NCBI GenBank assembly: GCA_902491215.1
Contig: CABUGV010000004.1
Span: 1-64,000 of the forward strand
Direction: 5' to 3'
From: 43-108 sp001915545
GTDB taxonomy: Bacteria; Bacteroidota; Bacteroidia; Bacteroidales; Bacteroidaceae
Length of the DNA stretch: 64,000 nucleotides
The first letter of the stretch is position 1. Each line of letters starts with the position of its first letter. The notes beneath the pieces were generated by a model. The model ran no database searches, was not told where the DNA came from, and saw only the letters and a program-made list of their open reading frames with translations. This document shows positions 1 to 7,597 of the stretch, piece after piece. Position numbers and translations under genes: made by a program.

Positions 1-189
1 GAACTCTCCAAGGAAAGGGCCACCCGTCTTGAAGGAAGCTTCGGCACCCAGAAGCAGCATTACTCGCTCTCAAGGATAAAGGCCAGGAACAGGAAGACGG
101 AAATCCTTTGGATCTTCTTCGGAATACATACGGCAAATGCCGTACTGATGATAGACAAGATCAGAAACCGATCGGATAAAGCGGCATGA
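1..189 (+). pseudogene. Transposase, C-terminal fragment (cut by window edge)
   Basis: An open frame runs from base 1 to a TGA at 187-189 and gives 62 residues. Readable parts include RLEGSFGTQKQHY and EILWIFFGIHTANAV, which look like the C-terminal end of a DDE-type insertion-sequence transposase with a conserved Glu followed by an Arg/Lys-rich helix. The start lies outside the window, so it cannot be told whether the IS is intact. I could not place its family or find a terminal inverted repeat in the 150 bp that follow. It abuts the left end of the integrative element at 353, which suggests a mobile-element-rich locus. Confidence 0.6.
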
Positions 190-337
190 CATGAATTTAC
201 AGACAGGATCAGAAGAGGTCATCAGACTTCTTCCGAAACGTCATGTCCAACAGATAGGATTATATGAAAAAACACGGAAAATGGGCAATAATAATGGCAC
301 ATAAAGTGATTATACTCTATCGACTTTATATGCCATA

Positions 338-1549
338 TTACTTTTTAGGGACATTTACTGAATATCCCTTCTTAGATGATGCGGAATACTTCTGCCCCGG
401 CAACACGGATATTTGGTAAGTGGAATAAGACAGTGCATTGGGAGCAGGCTCCAGTTTCCAACATTGTTGCAAGACATTCCTCACCTGATGGCGTTCCACT
501 CTTACCATTGAATAGTTGAACAATGCCAACAGGTCATTAATGCAGAAATCCACCACATCCACCTGCATCGTGTCCATGATGTCAAGCAACAGTTCTGCCA
601 TATCAAGCTCAATGCGGCTACGGTTACAACGGATGATTTTCTCCAATGCTTCCGTGCGGATAAGTGATGGTGCAAACCACATGCGGCTTTCTTCTTTAGT
701 GGTCAAATCCCGATGCTGCAGATGGCACAGAAAGGCCGGAATCTCGTCTTTCAGTTTCTGCAAGAATGATGTGTCATCTTTCTCCAATCGGCTGACCTTC
801 CTCACCCAATAGCGTGTTTCCTCCGGCTCAATGTAAACGGGAAAGTTCTCGTTATTGGAACATAGCACAAACTTGGCGAAGAACTGTACTTCATAGCGGT
901 CTTTGCCCTTGGCTTCCATCTTGTAGGAATGTGCCGTACTCAGGTTCTTCAACCGTTCACTGTCCTCACGGCGATTGAGCAACACCTCGTCCACGACAAT
1001 CATCAGTTTGCCTGCCCAATCCGCATTGAACTGACTTCGGAAATCCTCATTGGTATTGAACGTGACATTCTCCTGAAATAATGCTTTGAGAAAATTCAGA
1101 AATGTACTCTTGCCCGTATTACGTTCTTCAGATACTAACAGAAGTATTGGCAATTTCTGTGTCGGTTTCAGATATAACAGTTGAAGGTAGTCCATCCCCA
1201 ACTCATACTGCTCACCAAAGATATGTTCCACCAAAGAACAGATATGTTGGAAATCACCTTCTGCCGGAATATGGGTTATCGGTTCATAGAGATTATAAAA
1301 GTTGTTCACGTTATGGTGGTAGTCCGTATGGCTGGGCATGGTGCAAAAACCGTCATATTTGGGTATCTGTGCCACTTCATCTTTGCTATGGTCTTGTCGG
1401 AACACACTCATCTTCCACTCCACACGCATTTTGCGAAACGAACCGTTCATCATCGGTTGGTTCAATATCCGAAATAGTGTAGTGCCGATGCGCACATATT
1501 CGTCTTCCACTTTCCCTTTTTGTGGAACGGTATTTTCATTTACTTCCAT
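338..1549 (-). CDS. Primase-helicase family protein (SF3-type ATPase)
   Basis: A protein of 403 residues resembling the DUF5906/primase-helicase proteins of Bacteroides mobile elements and phages. These are ring ATPases that unwind DNA at the element's own origin. The Walker A motif is SEERNTGKST (about 140-149, Lys147). Walker B is MIVVDE (about 183-188), followed by an SF3 motif C-like stretch KFVLCSNNEN. No primase catalytic domain is visible, so only the helicase half is present. I chose the ATG at 1549; a GTG at 1573 in the same frame would add eight residues and lengthen the overlap with the upstream HTH gene (ends 1536). The pair is translationally coupled. The last codons overlap the left direct repeat. 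Function is inferred from family and motifs. Confidence 0.8.
   Translation of the reverse strand: MEVNENTVPQKGKVEDEYVRIGTTLFRILNQPMMNGSFRKMRVEWKMSVFRQDHSKDEVAQIPKYDGFCTMPSHTDYHHNVNNFYNLYEPITHIPAEGDFQHICSLVEHIFGEQYELGMDYLQLLYLKPTQKLPILLLVSEERNTGKSTFLNFLKALFQENVTFNTNEDFRSQFNADWAGKLMIVVDEVLLNRREDSERLKNLSTAHSYKMEAKGKDRYEVQFFAKFVLCSNNENFPVYIEPEETRYWVRKVSRLEKDDTSFLQKLKDEIPAFLCHLQHRDLTTKEESRMWFAPSLIRTEALEKIIRCNRSRIELDMAELLLDIMDTMQVDVVDFCINDLLALFNYSMVRVERHQVRNVLQQCWKLEPAPNALSYSTYQISVLPGQKYSASSKKGYSVNVPKK
353..369 (+). repeat. Left copy of 17-bp direct repeat (candidate att site)
   Basis: ATTTACTGAATATCCCT occurs here and again, exactly, at 5704-5720. A further TTAGGGA lies just upstream of both copies, 1 bp away here and 6 bp away on the right. 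This copy lies inside the last codons of the primase-helicase gene, so that gene's C-terminus would be formed across the recombination junction. Confidence 0.55.
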
Positions 1550-1865
1550 TGTCAACCGTTTTATTAGTTCCACCCAATATGCGTTTTACATCAGACAATC
1601 GGTATCTAACCTTACTGCCTACTTTGACAGCTTTCAGATAGTTCCGTTTGTTCCAATGCCATAAGGTAGCATCGCACACTCCGCACATATCCTTTACTTC
1701 TTCCCGGCTTAGTAACCGTTCCTCATCGGCAGCACGGAAAGCCAATGCCACTTCGTTTATTGCGCGATTGATAAGCTCGTCCGAGAATACGCGCAAATCC
1801 TCGCCTGTAATTTCCAGTTTGATGTTTGCCGCACCATTGGAGATAATTTGCATCAAGTCTGTCAT
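1536..1865 (-). CDS. Excisionase-type helix-turn-helix protein
   Basis: A protein of 109 residues. The C-terminal half (about 50-98) is a MerR/excisionase-type winged HTH: LSREEVKDMCGVCDATLWHW, then a basic turn KVGSKVRYRLSDVKRIL. This is the layout of the HTH_17 family used by recombination directionality factors and mobile-element regulators. The N-terminal 45 residues look helical and may dimerise. It overlaps the primase-helicase start by 14 nt, which fits an operon. A promoter and palindromes lie immediately upstream (1958-2019) and may be its own operator. Whether it acts as Xis, as a replication regulator, or both cannot be settled here. Confidence 0.75.
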   Translation of the reverse strand: MTDLMQIISNGAANIKLEITGEDLRVFSDELINRAINEVALAFRAADEERLLSREEVKDMCGVCDATLWHWNKRNYLKAVKVGSKVRYRLSDVKRILGGTNKTVDNGSK

Positions 1866-1957
1866 AATAAAAATTAATGCCGCCGGATTGTTTGGCGCAA
1901 TCGTTTCGGCAGCATCATAAACGATTGCACCACCGCTCCCGTATCAGAACGATGGTG

Positions 1958-2019
1958 CAAAAGTATAATTGGATTTCGCTAAAATTCAATGATTTGCGTT
2001 TCGCTTATTTCAGCGAAAC
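1958..2019 (-). promoter_or_regulatory. Promoter and palindromic operator of the HTH-helicase operon
   Basis: On the minus strand a -7 box TACTTTTG (1965-1958) lies about 90 bp upstream of the HTH start, with ATTG 21 bp further up. Just upstream is a perfect palindrome, GTTTCGCT-N6-AGCGAAAC (1998-2019), and a further half-site ATTTCGCT at 1973-1980 inside the promoter. This placement fits control by a DNA-binding protein, most simply the adjacent HTH protein. Confidence 0.5.
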
Positions 2020-2096
2020 CGTAACCGAAAGAAACGAAATGGATATTGAATTAATATCGTTTATCGCTATGCTTAAAATCTCATTTTGGCAAGACT

Positions 2097-3122
2097 TTAC
2101 CGCAGCACTAATACTGGATTATTCAGAAGTTGGTCTATCACGGGATGATAAATGTCTCCATCGGTAACGGCTGTAATGGTCGTAACTTTATTCCCACCGT
2201 CTTTGGATGAAGCACCGCAATGATAAATCTGCTCATCGGCTGTTTTGTAGTCGATGACGATATATCTGTCATGGAATATACCGCCGGATGTTTGCAGCGA
2301 AACAGAAACATCAGGATATTCCCGGCAGAAATCATTGAACTCTGCTTGGTGTAATCGGTTGCCCGTATTATCTGAGAATATCGTTATATTCACATTGGCA
2401 GGAACATCTTTCAAGAGAACCAATGTCTTTAAGCCGATATAATTATCTATCACAAATATCGTTTTCTTGGCTGTAGCATAAATCTGTTGGTAAGCCAAAT
2501 CGGATTCTACAGGTTGGCCGTTGAGTATCAGCCAGCCCCTTCTGACGGTAGGATTGCTAAAGTCAAGCATGACATTCGCCAGTTCTGACTTGGTTACGAC
2601 ATTGCCCAATGTATCTATTATACTGGCAACCTTGTCATCGACAGCAGATAAGGATTTACGCAAATCGAGCAAGTCTTGTGTGTTCTGGGTTGTTTGCAAA
2701 GACAGTTGGAGATATTCCCTCTGCCCCAATAACGGCTGGTTATCAACAATGTAGTCCTTCATCTGCTTAAAGATGCGAATCAAGGCTTTACTTTGCTTGG
2801 TTGCCAACTCACCTTTCAAGACGGTCATAAGCATATAAATTCCTTGCTCCGTAAAGGCGTATGGATTGTATCTGCGACCTCCCCAACTTGAGGTGGAATT
2901 TTTGCACCTCAAGATTTCGCACTCCTCATCGGTCAACTGAAACATGAAGTCTTGCTCAAACTTCTCAATGTTGTTCTTTACCTGGCGGTTAAAATCCTTG
3001 GTACTATATCCGTAGATTTTGGCCAAATCCATATCAAGCATTACTCGAACACCCCGGACATAGTATATAAATCCTTTCAGATATTCGGCATTGACTTCTT
3101 CTGTGATAATGTCTTTATCCAT
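2097..3122 (-). CDS. ORF6N-domain protein with C-terminal phospholipase D-like region
   Basis: A protein of 341 residues. Residues about 15-115 match the ORF6N (KilA-N-related) DNA-binding domain of phage antirepressors: VRGVRVMLDMDLAKIYGYST, then FNRQVKNNIEKF and a FTEQGIYMLMTVL signature. A coiled-coil-like linker (about 125-185) follows. The C-terminal part (about 190-341) resembles one half of a phospholipase D fold, with HDRYIVID at 284-291 fitting HxR/Kx4D and a following GASSKDGG. Such ORF6N proteins are common on Bacteroidales islands. A role in phage or element interplay, or DNA end processing, is inference. It starts 28 bp after the DUF6043-like gene and probably shares its transcript. 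Confidence 0.75.
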   Translation of the reverse strand: MDKDIITEEVNAEYLKGFIYYVRGVRVMLDMDLAKIYGYSTKDFNRQVKNNIEKFEQDFMFQLTDEECEILRCKNSTSSWGGRRYNPYAFTEQGIYMLMTVLKGELATKQSKALIRIFKQMKDYIVDNQPLLGQREYLQLSLQTTQNTQDLLDLRKSLSAVDDKVASIIDTLGNVVTKSELANVMLDFSNPTVRRGWLILNGQPVESDLAYQQIYATAKKTIFVIDNYIGLKTLVLLKDVPANVNITIFSDNTGNRLHQAEFNDFCREYPDVSVSLQTSGGIFHDRYIVIDYKTADEQIYHCGASSKDGGNKVTTITAVTDGDIYHPVIDQLLNNPVLVLR

Positions 3123-3150
3123 ATTCGTAAGCTATTATGTTCGTATTTTT

Positions 3151-4065
3151 TTAGTCTGCTTGGGTAAGATAACTCCGCCATTCATTTATATATGTCCGTT
3201 CAATACCGCAATCTTTTATTTTCCCTTTATTCGTGCTGTCGTTCAATTTCTTAATGGCTATCTGCAAGTTACGCACACTTTTCAAGTCACAGTTGGGCAA
3301 TTCATTGCCAAGTAACTTATGGAATGTAGTCACATCGCAATGGCTTAAAAGCTGTTCTTCCTGCAATGCAAAATACAGCCTTGCCAAATCGGTGCCAGTG
3401 TGCTGTGTAGAAACTCTTAGCTTTATTCTTTCCATGAGTGCTTCTTTGTCGCCAAGCAGATAATCCCGTAAGCAAAGTGACTGTTCCGTATTTGTTGACA
3501 TTTCCGTTATCACTTCATTCACAGGTTCTAATTCCTCAATACATGATTCCATTACATTCCCTTTTTCAATGGCTTTCTTCTCACGCCTGAAATTTTCCCA
3601 ATCCTCTTTCGTCCGCATCTTGTTGCGGATGCTACTCTTAATGACAACCCGAATCATGATTGCAGCGATTTTTTGTTCTATGAAATTGTTCCTCGGATTG
3701 TTCGCTTCCGCTTCAAGTTGGTTAACCATCGTTTCATAGCACTTGCCATAATATAGCCATGCCAACATAGCCGGAACTATCGAATCTTTATCTATGTTGT
3801 GAAATTCATCTACCAATAATTTAGCGGTATCTGCATCTGCTGCATAGTCTTGCATTTGCCGTTCATCGGCAAGGTCACCGTGACATTCCGTCTGATACCT
3901 GCGCATCAGCTTGGGAGCAAGTTTCATGCCTACTTTGAAAACTTTGTATAGTCCAATAGCTGATTTGTCATTGACTTCCGCAACAAAACGGTCGTATTCT
4001 TCCGGATGACTATCAAGCCAATCTTTAATCTCCTGCTTGAAGTGTTCAAAATCCTGTTGAGCCAT
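3151..4065 (-). CDS. DUF6043-like hypothetical protein
   Basis: A protein of 304 residues, soluble, largely helical and acidic, with no signal peptide or membrane segment. From memory it resembles the DUF6043 family found next to integrases on Bacteroidetes mobile elements; I can name no activity. Visible features are an N-terminal amphipathic part (about 1-60), a central basic helix (KSSIRNKMRTKEDWENFRRE, about 148-167) and a C-terminal conserved-looking stretch with Cys residues. It starts 13 bp after the integrase stop, so it is cotranscribed with it. A role in excision, transfer or cargo function is possible but not shown. Confidence 0.6.
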   Translation of the reverse strand: MAQQDFEHFKQEIKDWLDSHPEEYDRFVAEVNDKSAIGLYKVFKVGMKLAPKLMRRYQTECHGDLADERQMQDYAADADTAKLLVDEFHNIDKDSIVPAMLAWLYYGKCYETMVNQLEAEANNPRNNFIEQKIAAIMIRVVIKSSIRNKMRTKEDWENFRREKKAIEKGNVMESCIEELEPVNEVITEMSTNTEQSLCLRDYLLGDKEALMERIKLRVSTQHTGTDLARLYFALQEEQLLSHCDVTTFHKLLGNELPNCDLKSVRNLQIAIKKLNDSTNKGKIKDCGIERTYINEWRSYLTQAD

Positions 4066-4078
4066 AGTTTGCCTTTAT

Positions 4079-5416
4079 TTAGTCCAACAAATGTACGAGT
4101 TCCTGTTTCATCTCTTCGTCTATTTCTCTGTAACGGCGAAAGGCCTTGCTGCCTTCTTTATGCCCCGATACCGATGAAACCAAATCCGGGTCTTTCACCT
4201 TTTTATACATATTGCCGATAAAAGTCTTTCGAGCCGTATGTGTGGTGGCAACCTCATACAGATATTTCTGCTCAGGCTTACGGGTCAAAGGATTAAGCAC
4301 CGTAACGATTCTGTTCAGTCCGGCAAGTTTGAAAGCTTCCTTAATGGCCTGATTGTATTTCTGCTCCGATATGAATGGAAGCAAAGTTTCTCCATCATAG
4401 TCTTTGTAGCGTTCAAGAATGGTTTTGGCGATGTCGTTCAATGGCACTCTCACCGTTCTTGGATTATGATTGCGTGTCTTTCCTTGAATGTACTCTAATG
4501 CACCATTCACGAGATTCTTTTTCGTGAGCTTATAAAAGTCACCTACACGACAACCCACCACAGTTTGGAATACAAAAATGTCACGTTGCACTGCCAATTG
4601 TGGGCGCATAGATAAATCTGCTTCAAATAGTTGGTTACGTTCCTGCAAGGTTATATAAATAGGTGTACCATAAAGACATTCTTCAATCGGAAATTTGTCA
4701 AACGGGCGGTTGATAGTCTTCCCTTGATTATAGCACCATATAAAAAAGGTACGTATGCGAGAGAAGCAATCAATGAGCGTATTCTTTCCTCTGGGTTGTG
4801 GAGTACGCTTCTCGGGAATAGTAGCGTAAATCTCAGGATATTCTTCGGCATAAGCATGTTCATTCTCCATAAAATCCCAAATGTCTGCAAGCGTATCTTT
4901 AGTAACTGTATTTATGTCCAGCGAAAAGTCTTTCATTCCTTTTCTTGTTTCTCTGATGAACAGCTCATAGCGCATGAGTGCTCTTTTTACCACACGGAAA
5001 TTCTTTTTCCTCACTTCCGACAGACTATGCTTTTCCAAAAACTCATCAAACAGTTCGGCAAAAGTTGGCGGATTTTCAGCGGCCAGTTCTTCTTCCGTCT
5101 TGTATTTGTCCGGATGATGGAATCTGTCTATCACTTCTCCTAACCATCCGCTGTCGGCATCATCCCTATATTCCCTTTCAATCATTCGGGTCAATGCCTG
5201 TACCTTATGGTTCAAGTCTATCTTTTCATCTTCCGGCACCAAAGCCACACGGTCTTTATATCCCTGCTTTTCTGGGCTCCAATGGTTGGGGCTAATGGAA
5301 AGCTCACTTGCCGCCTTGATGTCTTTCTTTCCGTCACGCAGGCGGAAATAGATGGTGGCTTTGGTCTCCAAATCATTCTTCTTTGCCGTTTTTCTTATGA
5401 ATGCAGTCACTTTCAT
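4079..5416 (-). CDS. Tyrosine-type site-specific recombinase / integrase
   Basis: A protein of 445 residues (ATG at 5416). It has an N-terminal arm-binding domain (about 1-100), a SAM-like core-binding domain (about 115-230) and a catalytic domain (about 255-445). The catalytic set is visible: Arg290 in GCRVGD, Lys313 in QGKTRN, His393-x-x-Arg396 in THTARKTF, His419 in SGHKEG and Tyr429 in AFRRYREI. It should catalyse integration and excision of the element. A GTG at 5446 would add ten residues, but it lies only 3 bp from a -7 box (TATCTTTG, 5456-5449), so transcription would start inside that extension. The ATG is therefore preferred. It is the first gene of a leftward operon and faces away from the right att repeat. 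Confidence 0.93.
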   Translation of the reverse strand: MKVTAFIRKTAKKNDLETKATIYFRLRDGKKDIKAASELSISPNHWSPEKQGYKDRVALVPEDEKIDLNHKVQALTRMIEREYRDDADSGWLGEVIDRFHHPDKYKTEEELAAENPPTFAELFDEFLEKHSLSEVRKKNFRVVKRALMRYELFIRETRKGMKDFSLDINTVTKDTLADIWDFMENEHAYAEEYPEIYATIPEKRTPQPRGKNTLIDCFSRIRTFFIWCYNQGKTINRPFDKFPIEECLYGTPIYITLQERNQLFEADLSMRPQLAVQRDIFVFQTVVGCRVGDFYKLTKKNLVNGALEYIQGKTRNHNPRTVRVPLNDIAKTILERYKDYDGETLLPFISEQKYNQAIKEAFKLAGLNRIVTVLNPLTRKPEQKYLYEVATTHTARKTFIGNMYKKVKDPDLVSSVSGHKEGSKAFRRYREIDEEMKQELVHLLD

Positions 5417-5448
5417 AAGCTTCGATTCTATTTCTGGATTGAACACTG

Positions 5449-5480
5449 CAAAGATAGTGAATTGTTCCCAAATTGTTCCC
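5449..5480 (-). promoter_or_regulatory. Integrase promoter with tandem AATTGTTCCC repeats
   Basis: The minus strand reads TATCTTTG (5456-5449), a perfect Bacteroidetes -7 box, about 33 bp before the integrase ATG. Immediately upstream the plus strand has AATTGTTCCC at 5460-5469 and again at 5471-5480, an 11-bp period, followed by a partial CTTATCCC. One-turn spacing over the -33 region suggests a repressor or recombinase arm-site array. No good -33 TTTG is present, so the promoter may need an activator or be weak. Confidence 0.5.
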
Positions 5481-5638
5481 GCTTATCCCAAATTTGTTTC
5501 AATCCAATTAAATTGAATCACTTTTATATTCTAATATAAATATTTAATAATCAGTTTAGTTTAGTTTAAACTTCATCGTTTTGCTATTTAAACTGATTGT
5601 TCCAAATTTAATATTTCAAATGCGGGTCTGGGTACTTA

Positions 5639-5677
5639 AAAAAGCTAAGTATTTGATTAAATACTTAGCTTTTTTTC
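5639..5677. terminator. Strong palindromic hairpin with flanking A and T runs
   Basis: Perfect 16-bp arms AAAAAGCTAAGTATTT / AAATACTTAGCTTTTT flank a GATT loop, followed by TTT. It is symmetrical, with A-run and T-run on either side, so it can terminate transcription from both directions. It insulates the integrase promoter from chromosomal transcription. Confidence 0.75.
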
Positions 5678-5703
5678 GTATAGGACATTATTAGGGATAT
5701 TCT

Positions 5704-5720
5704 ATTTACTGAATATCCCT
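5704..5720 (+). repeat. Right copy of 17-bp direct repeat (candidate att core)
   Basis: Identical to 353-369. Here the sequence forms an inverted repeat with 10-bp perfect arms: AGGGATATTC at 5693-5702, an 8-nt spacer at 5703-5710, and GAATATCCCT at 5711-5720. Two inverted arms with a spacer of about 7-8 bp is the standard layout of a tyrosine-recombinase core site. It lies about 290 bp upstream of the integrase start. Confidence 0.55.
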
Positions 5721-5934
5721 ATGGTGATACACCTTAGTTGAAACATAATATTTGGCAGCTTACTATAATCCTCTTCAACTTTAAATTTTGTTTTCCTACA
5801 TGATACAGCTGAACATCCGGCACAAATGGACCAGTATTGGAACATATAAATAAAAAACACGGCAAATAGTTTGTCGATTCAGTTCTGTATATATTGTTCC
5901 CGTTATGGAATATGCACACTGAGCCTATTTGTAT

Positions 5935-6468
5935 TTATTCAAAGAAGACCGCAGGATAATGCACAATGCCATTTACGTTTTTCAAAGCATCAGGTATCAG
6001 TTCTACTACCTGACAACACTCTGAAGGTGCATCAAACGGAAACTCTATACCATAATCTGCGGCTTTGCGATAGCCGAAACGCGGATAGTAGTCTTTATGT
6101 CCAAGCAGAACGGCTGTCCCATATCCTAATGCGGCAGCTCTTTTATGTGCTTCATTGAGCAGCATCCCTCCTATGCCTCTGTTCTGGTATTCAGGAAGAA
6201 CAGCAAGTGGAGCTACAGCCAATGATGTTTGAACTCCATTCTCTGATACTATTTTCACTTTAGTCAACAGAATATATCCTATAATTTTCCCTTTTTCTGA
6301 TTTTGCGACCAACGACAGTTCTGGTATATATGTATCGGATTTATGCAGTCTGTCTACTAAACAGTGTTCCTGGTGGTCGCTTTCTTGCATATCTGCAAAA
6401 GCCGATTCTATCAATTTACATATTGACGGCAATTCAGTAATTTCTTCTTGCATTATTTTAACATCCAT
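5935..6468 (-). CDS. GNAT family N-acetyltransferase
   Basis: A protein of 177 residues of the GNAT fold, transferring an acetyl group from acetyl-CoA to an amine; the substrate is unknown. The acetyl-CoA pyrophosphate loop is PEYQNRGIGGMLLNEAHKRA (about 92-111, Q/RxxGxG). Upstream strands LAVAPLAVLP and downstream YPRFGYRKA match the YhbS-like subfamily of predicted acetyltransferases. I use the ATG at 6468; a TTG at 6492 would add eight residues and is less likely. It is monocistronic, outside the integrative element and divergent from the regulator gene at 6659. Confidence 0.85.
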   Translation of the reverse strand: MDVKIMQEEITELPSICKLIESAFADMQESDHQEHCLVDRLHKSDTYIPELSLVAKSEKGKIIGYILLTKVKIVSENGVQTSLAVAPLAVLPEYQNRGIGGMLLNEAHKRAAALGYGTAVLLGHKDYYPRFGYRKAADYGIEFPFDAPSECCQVVELIPDALKNVNGIVHYPAVFFE

Positions 6469-6596
6469 AAACAACTTGCAGATTAGTTTCAAACAAAAAT
6501 AATAATTTTAATTTGAATACTAAATTTTTTCATAATGTTGCACTTGCTGGTTGACTCTACCGGTTCGGCTGAAGCTAATTGAAAACAAAGTTTTCA

Positions 6597-6628
6597 TTTG
6601 CCTCTGCACTCACCTTTCACTATATTTG
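6597..6628 (+). promoter_or_regulatory. Promoter of the membrane-bound regulator gene
   Basis: TTTG (6597-6600), 20 bp, then TATATTTG (6621-6628): a textbook Bacteroidetes sigma-ABfr promoter, 30 bp before the ATG at 6659. Confidence 0.7.
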
Positions 6629-6658
6629 CACAAGATCTGAAAATGCGCATTTATCTAT

Positions 6659-7495
6659 ATGAACAACAAGTTTTTACCTATAGGAGTTTTCCTTTCGCTG
6701 ATGTTGACATCTCTGTTTGCAGGCCACCAGAGTTATATGACTACAAGAAATGAGATTGAGGCGGATCTCAGTCAGGCTCTCAGCATGACAATAAAGGAAA
6801 AGGAGGACAACTTTGTCTCACCAGATACCATAAAGGCTTACAAACAGCTGAGGACTGCTTCGGACGGCCAGGTTCTGATTGCTGTGTCGGACAAAAGATT
6901 CTGCAAGCACCTGAAGAACAGCAGCCTGAAGAATAATGCCTTCATCACATTCGATATAGTGGACAAACAGTACAAAGGGGGCAGAACGGATGAACACATG
7001 ATATGCAGTGACACACTGATCATCAAGGACAAGAACGCCGGTGCTACTCTTGCACTCAGGGGATACACAAGATTGTCTGCATCAACGATATTCGGACTAT
7101 CAGATCAGAGAATGTCGTCGACTTTAGCAGCTATGGCATTCGCATGGGCACTGCTCTCATGGCTCTACATGAGGAAGAAAGCAGAAAGGCTTTGCCATCA
7201 GGTTGAATTCGGTGGCATTACCTATTCAGACTGCGACAACTGTTTTTACGACTCCAACCGCAATCCAATACATTTCACACCTATGCAGCAACAACTGATG
7301 ATGATGTTTTGGAATGCCCCAGCGCATTCCTTATCAAAAGAAAGGATATGCACGGAACTATGGCCGAAGAAAGATGACGCAAACGATACGCTGTACACCC
7401 TCATAAAAAGACTGAGACCAATAGTGGAGAACAACTCCAATCTGGAAATAGCGACTGACAGAGGCAGACAGTATTCACTGAAAATCAAGGAATAA
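6659..7495 (+). CDS. Membrane-anchored winged-helix regulator with periplasmic sensor domain
   Basis: A protein of 278 residues. It has a hydrophobic N-terminal segment (about 6-22), a polar periplasmic region (about 23-152) with three Cys, a second membrane segment (about 153-171) followed by basic MRKKAER, and a C-terminal OmpR/PhoB-type winged helix (about 200-276; HFTPMQQQLMMMFW, recognition part DTLYTLIKRLRP). It would sense something in the periplasm and bind DNA while still membrane-bound, as ToxR and CadC do, but with domain order reversed. The gene directly downstream is an outer-membrane barrel, and TGTCAG repeats lie in between, so that barrel gene is the likely target. Confidence 0.8.
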   Translation: MNNKFLPIGVFLSLMLTSLFAGHQSYMTTRNEIEADLSQALSMTIKEKEDNFVSPDTIKAYKQLRTASDGQVLIAVSDKRFCKHLKNSSLKNNAFITFDIVDKQYKGGRTDEHMICSDTLIIKDKNAGATLALRGYTRLSASTIFGLSDQRMSSTLAAMAFAWALLSWLYMRKKAERLCHQVEFGGITYSDCDNCFYDSNRNPIHFTPMQQQLMMMFWNAPAHSLSKERICTELWPKKDDANDTLYTLIKRLRPIVENNSNLEIATDRGRQYSLKIKE

Positions 7496-7499
7496 GGTA

Positions 7500-7570
7500 T
7501 CTGACAGTACATTGTCAGACAAATGTCAGCATCTGTTTCGAAGGTTATAATATGCATAACACTACTTTTG
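7500..7570 (+). promoter_or_regulatory. TGTCAG repeats and promoter of the barrel gene
   Basis: TGTCAG occurs at 7513-7518 and 7524-7529, an exact 11-bp step, and an inverted copy CTGACA lies at 7501-7506. OmpR/PhoB-type winged helices bind tandem half-sites 11 bp apart. Downstream are TTTCG (7536-7540) and a -7 box TACTTTTG (7563-7570), so the repeats fall at roughly -50 to -65, a position typical of activators. The adjacent membrane-bound winged-helix protein is the natural candidate to bind them. Confidence 0.55.
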
Positions 7571-7597
7571 TTCTGAAACAAGGACAAAAGAAGAACC

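Larger units (their letters stand above)
353..5720. mobile_element. Small integrative element with tyrosine integrase and SF3 helicase
   Basis: About 5.4 kb is bounded by exact 17-bp direct repeats (353-369 and 5704-5720). It encodes integrase, a DUF6043-like protein, an ORF6N protein, an excisionase-like HTH protein and a primase-helicase, all leftward. The integrase lies next to the right repeat, as expected for an attachment site. The gene order resembles the int-xis-primase module of Bacteroides mobilizable elements such as NBU1, but no relaxase or mobilization gene is seen. It may be a deleted mobilizable element, or a satellite-like island that replicates or moves with help from a phage or ICE. 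The boundaries are inferred from the repeats alone. Confidence 0.6.
5417..5934. other. Right end of the element: promoter, terminator and att region, no gene
   Basis: This 518-bp stretch holds the integrase promoter, a long AT-rich hairpin (5639-5674) and the right direct repeat (5704-5720). The rest (5721-5934) is AT-rich with only a 61-codon minus-strand frame of poor composition. I see no convincing gene here. Confidence 0.6.

Noticed and set aside
5734..5919. 61-codon minus-strand frame right of the integrative element
   Set aside because: No start signal, AT-rich and no family likeness; probably a chance frame.
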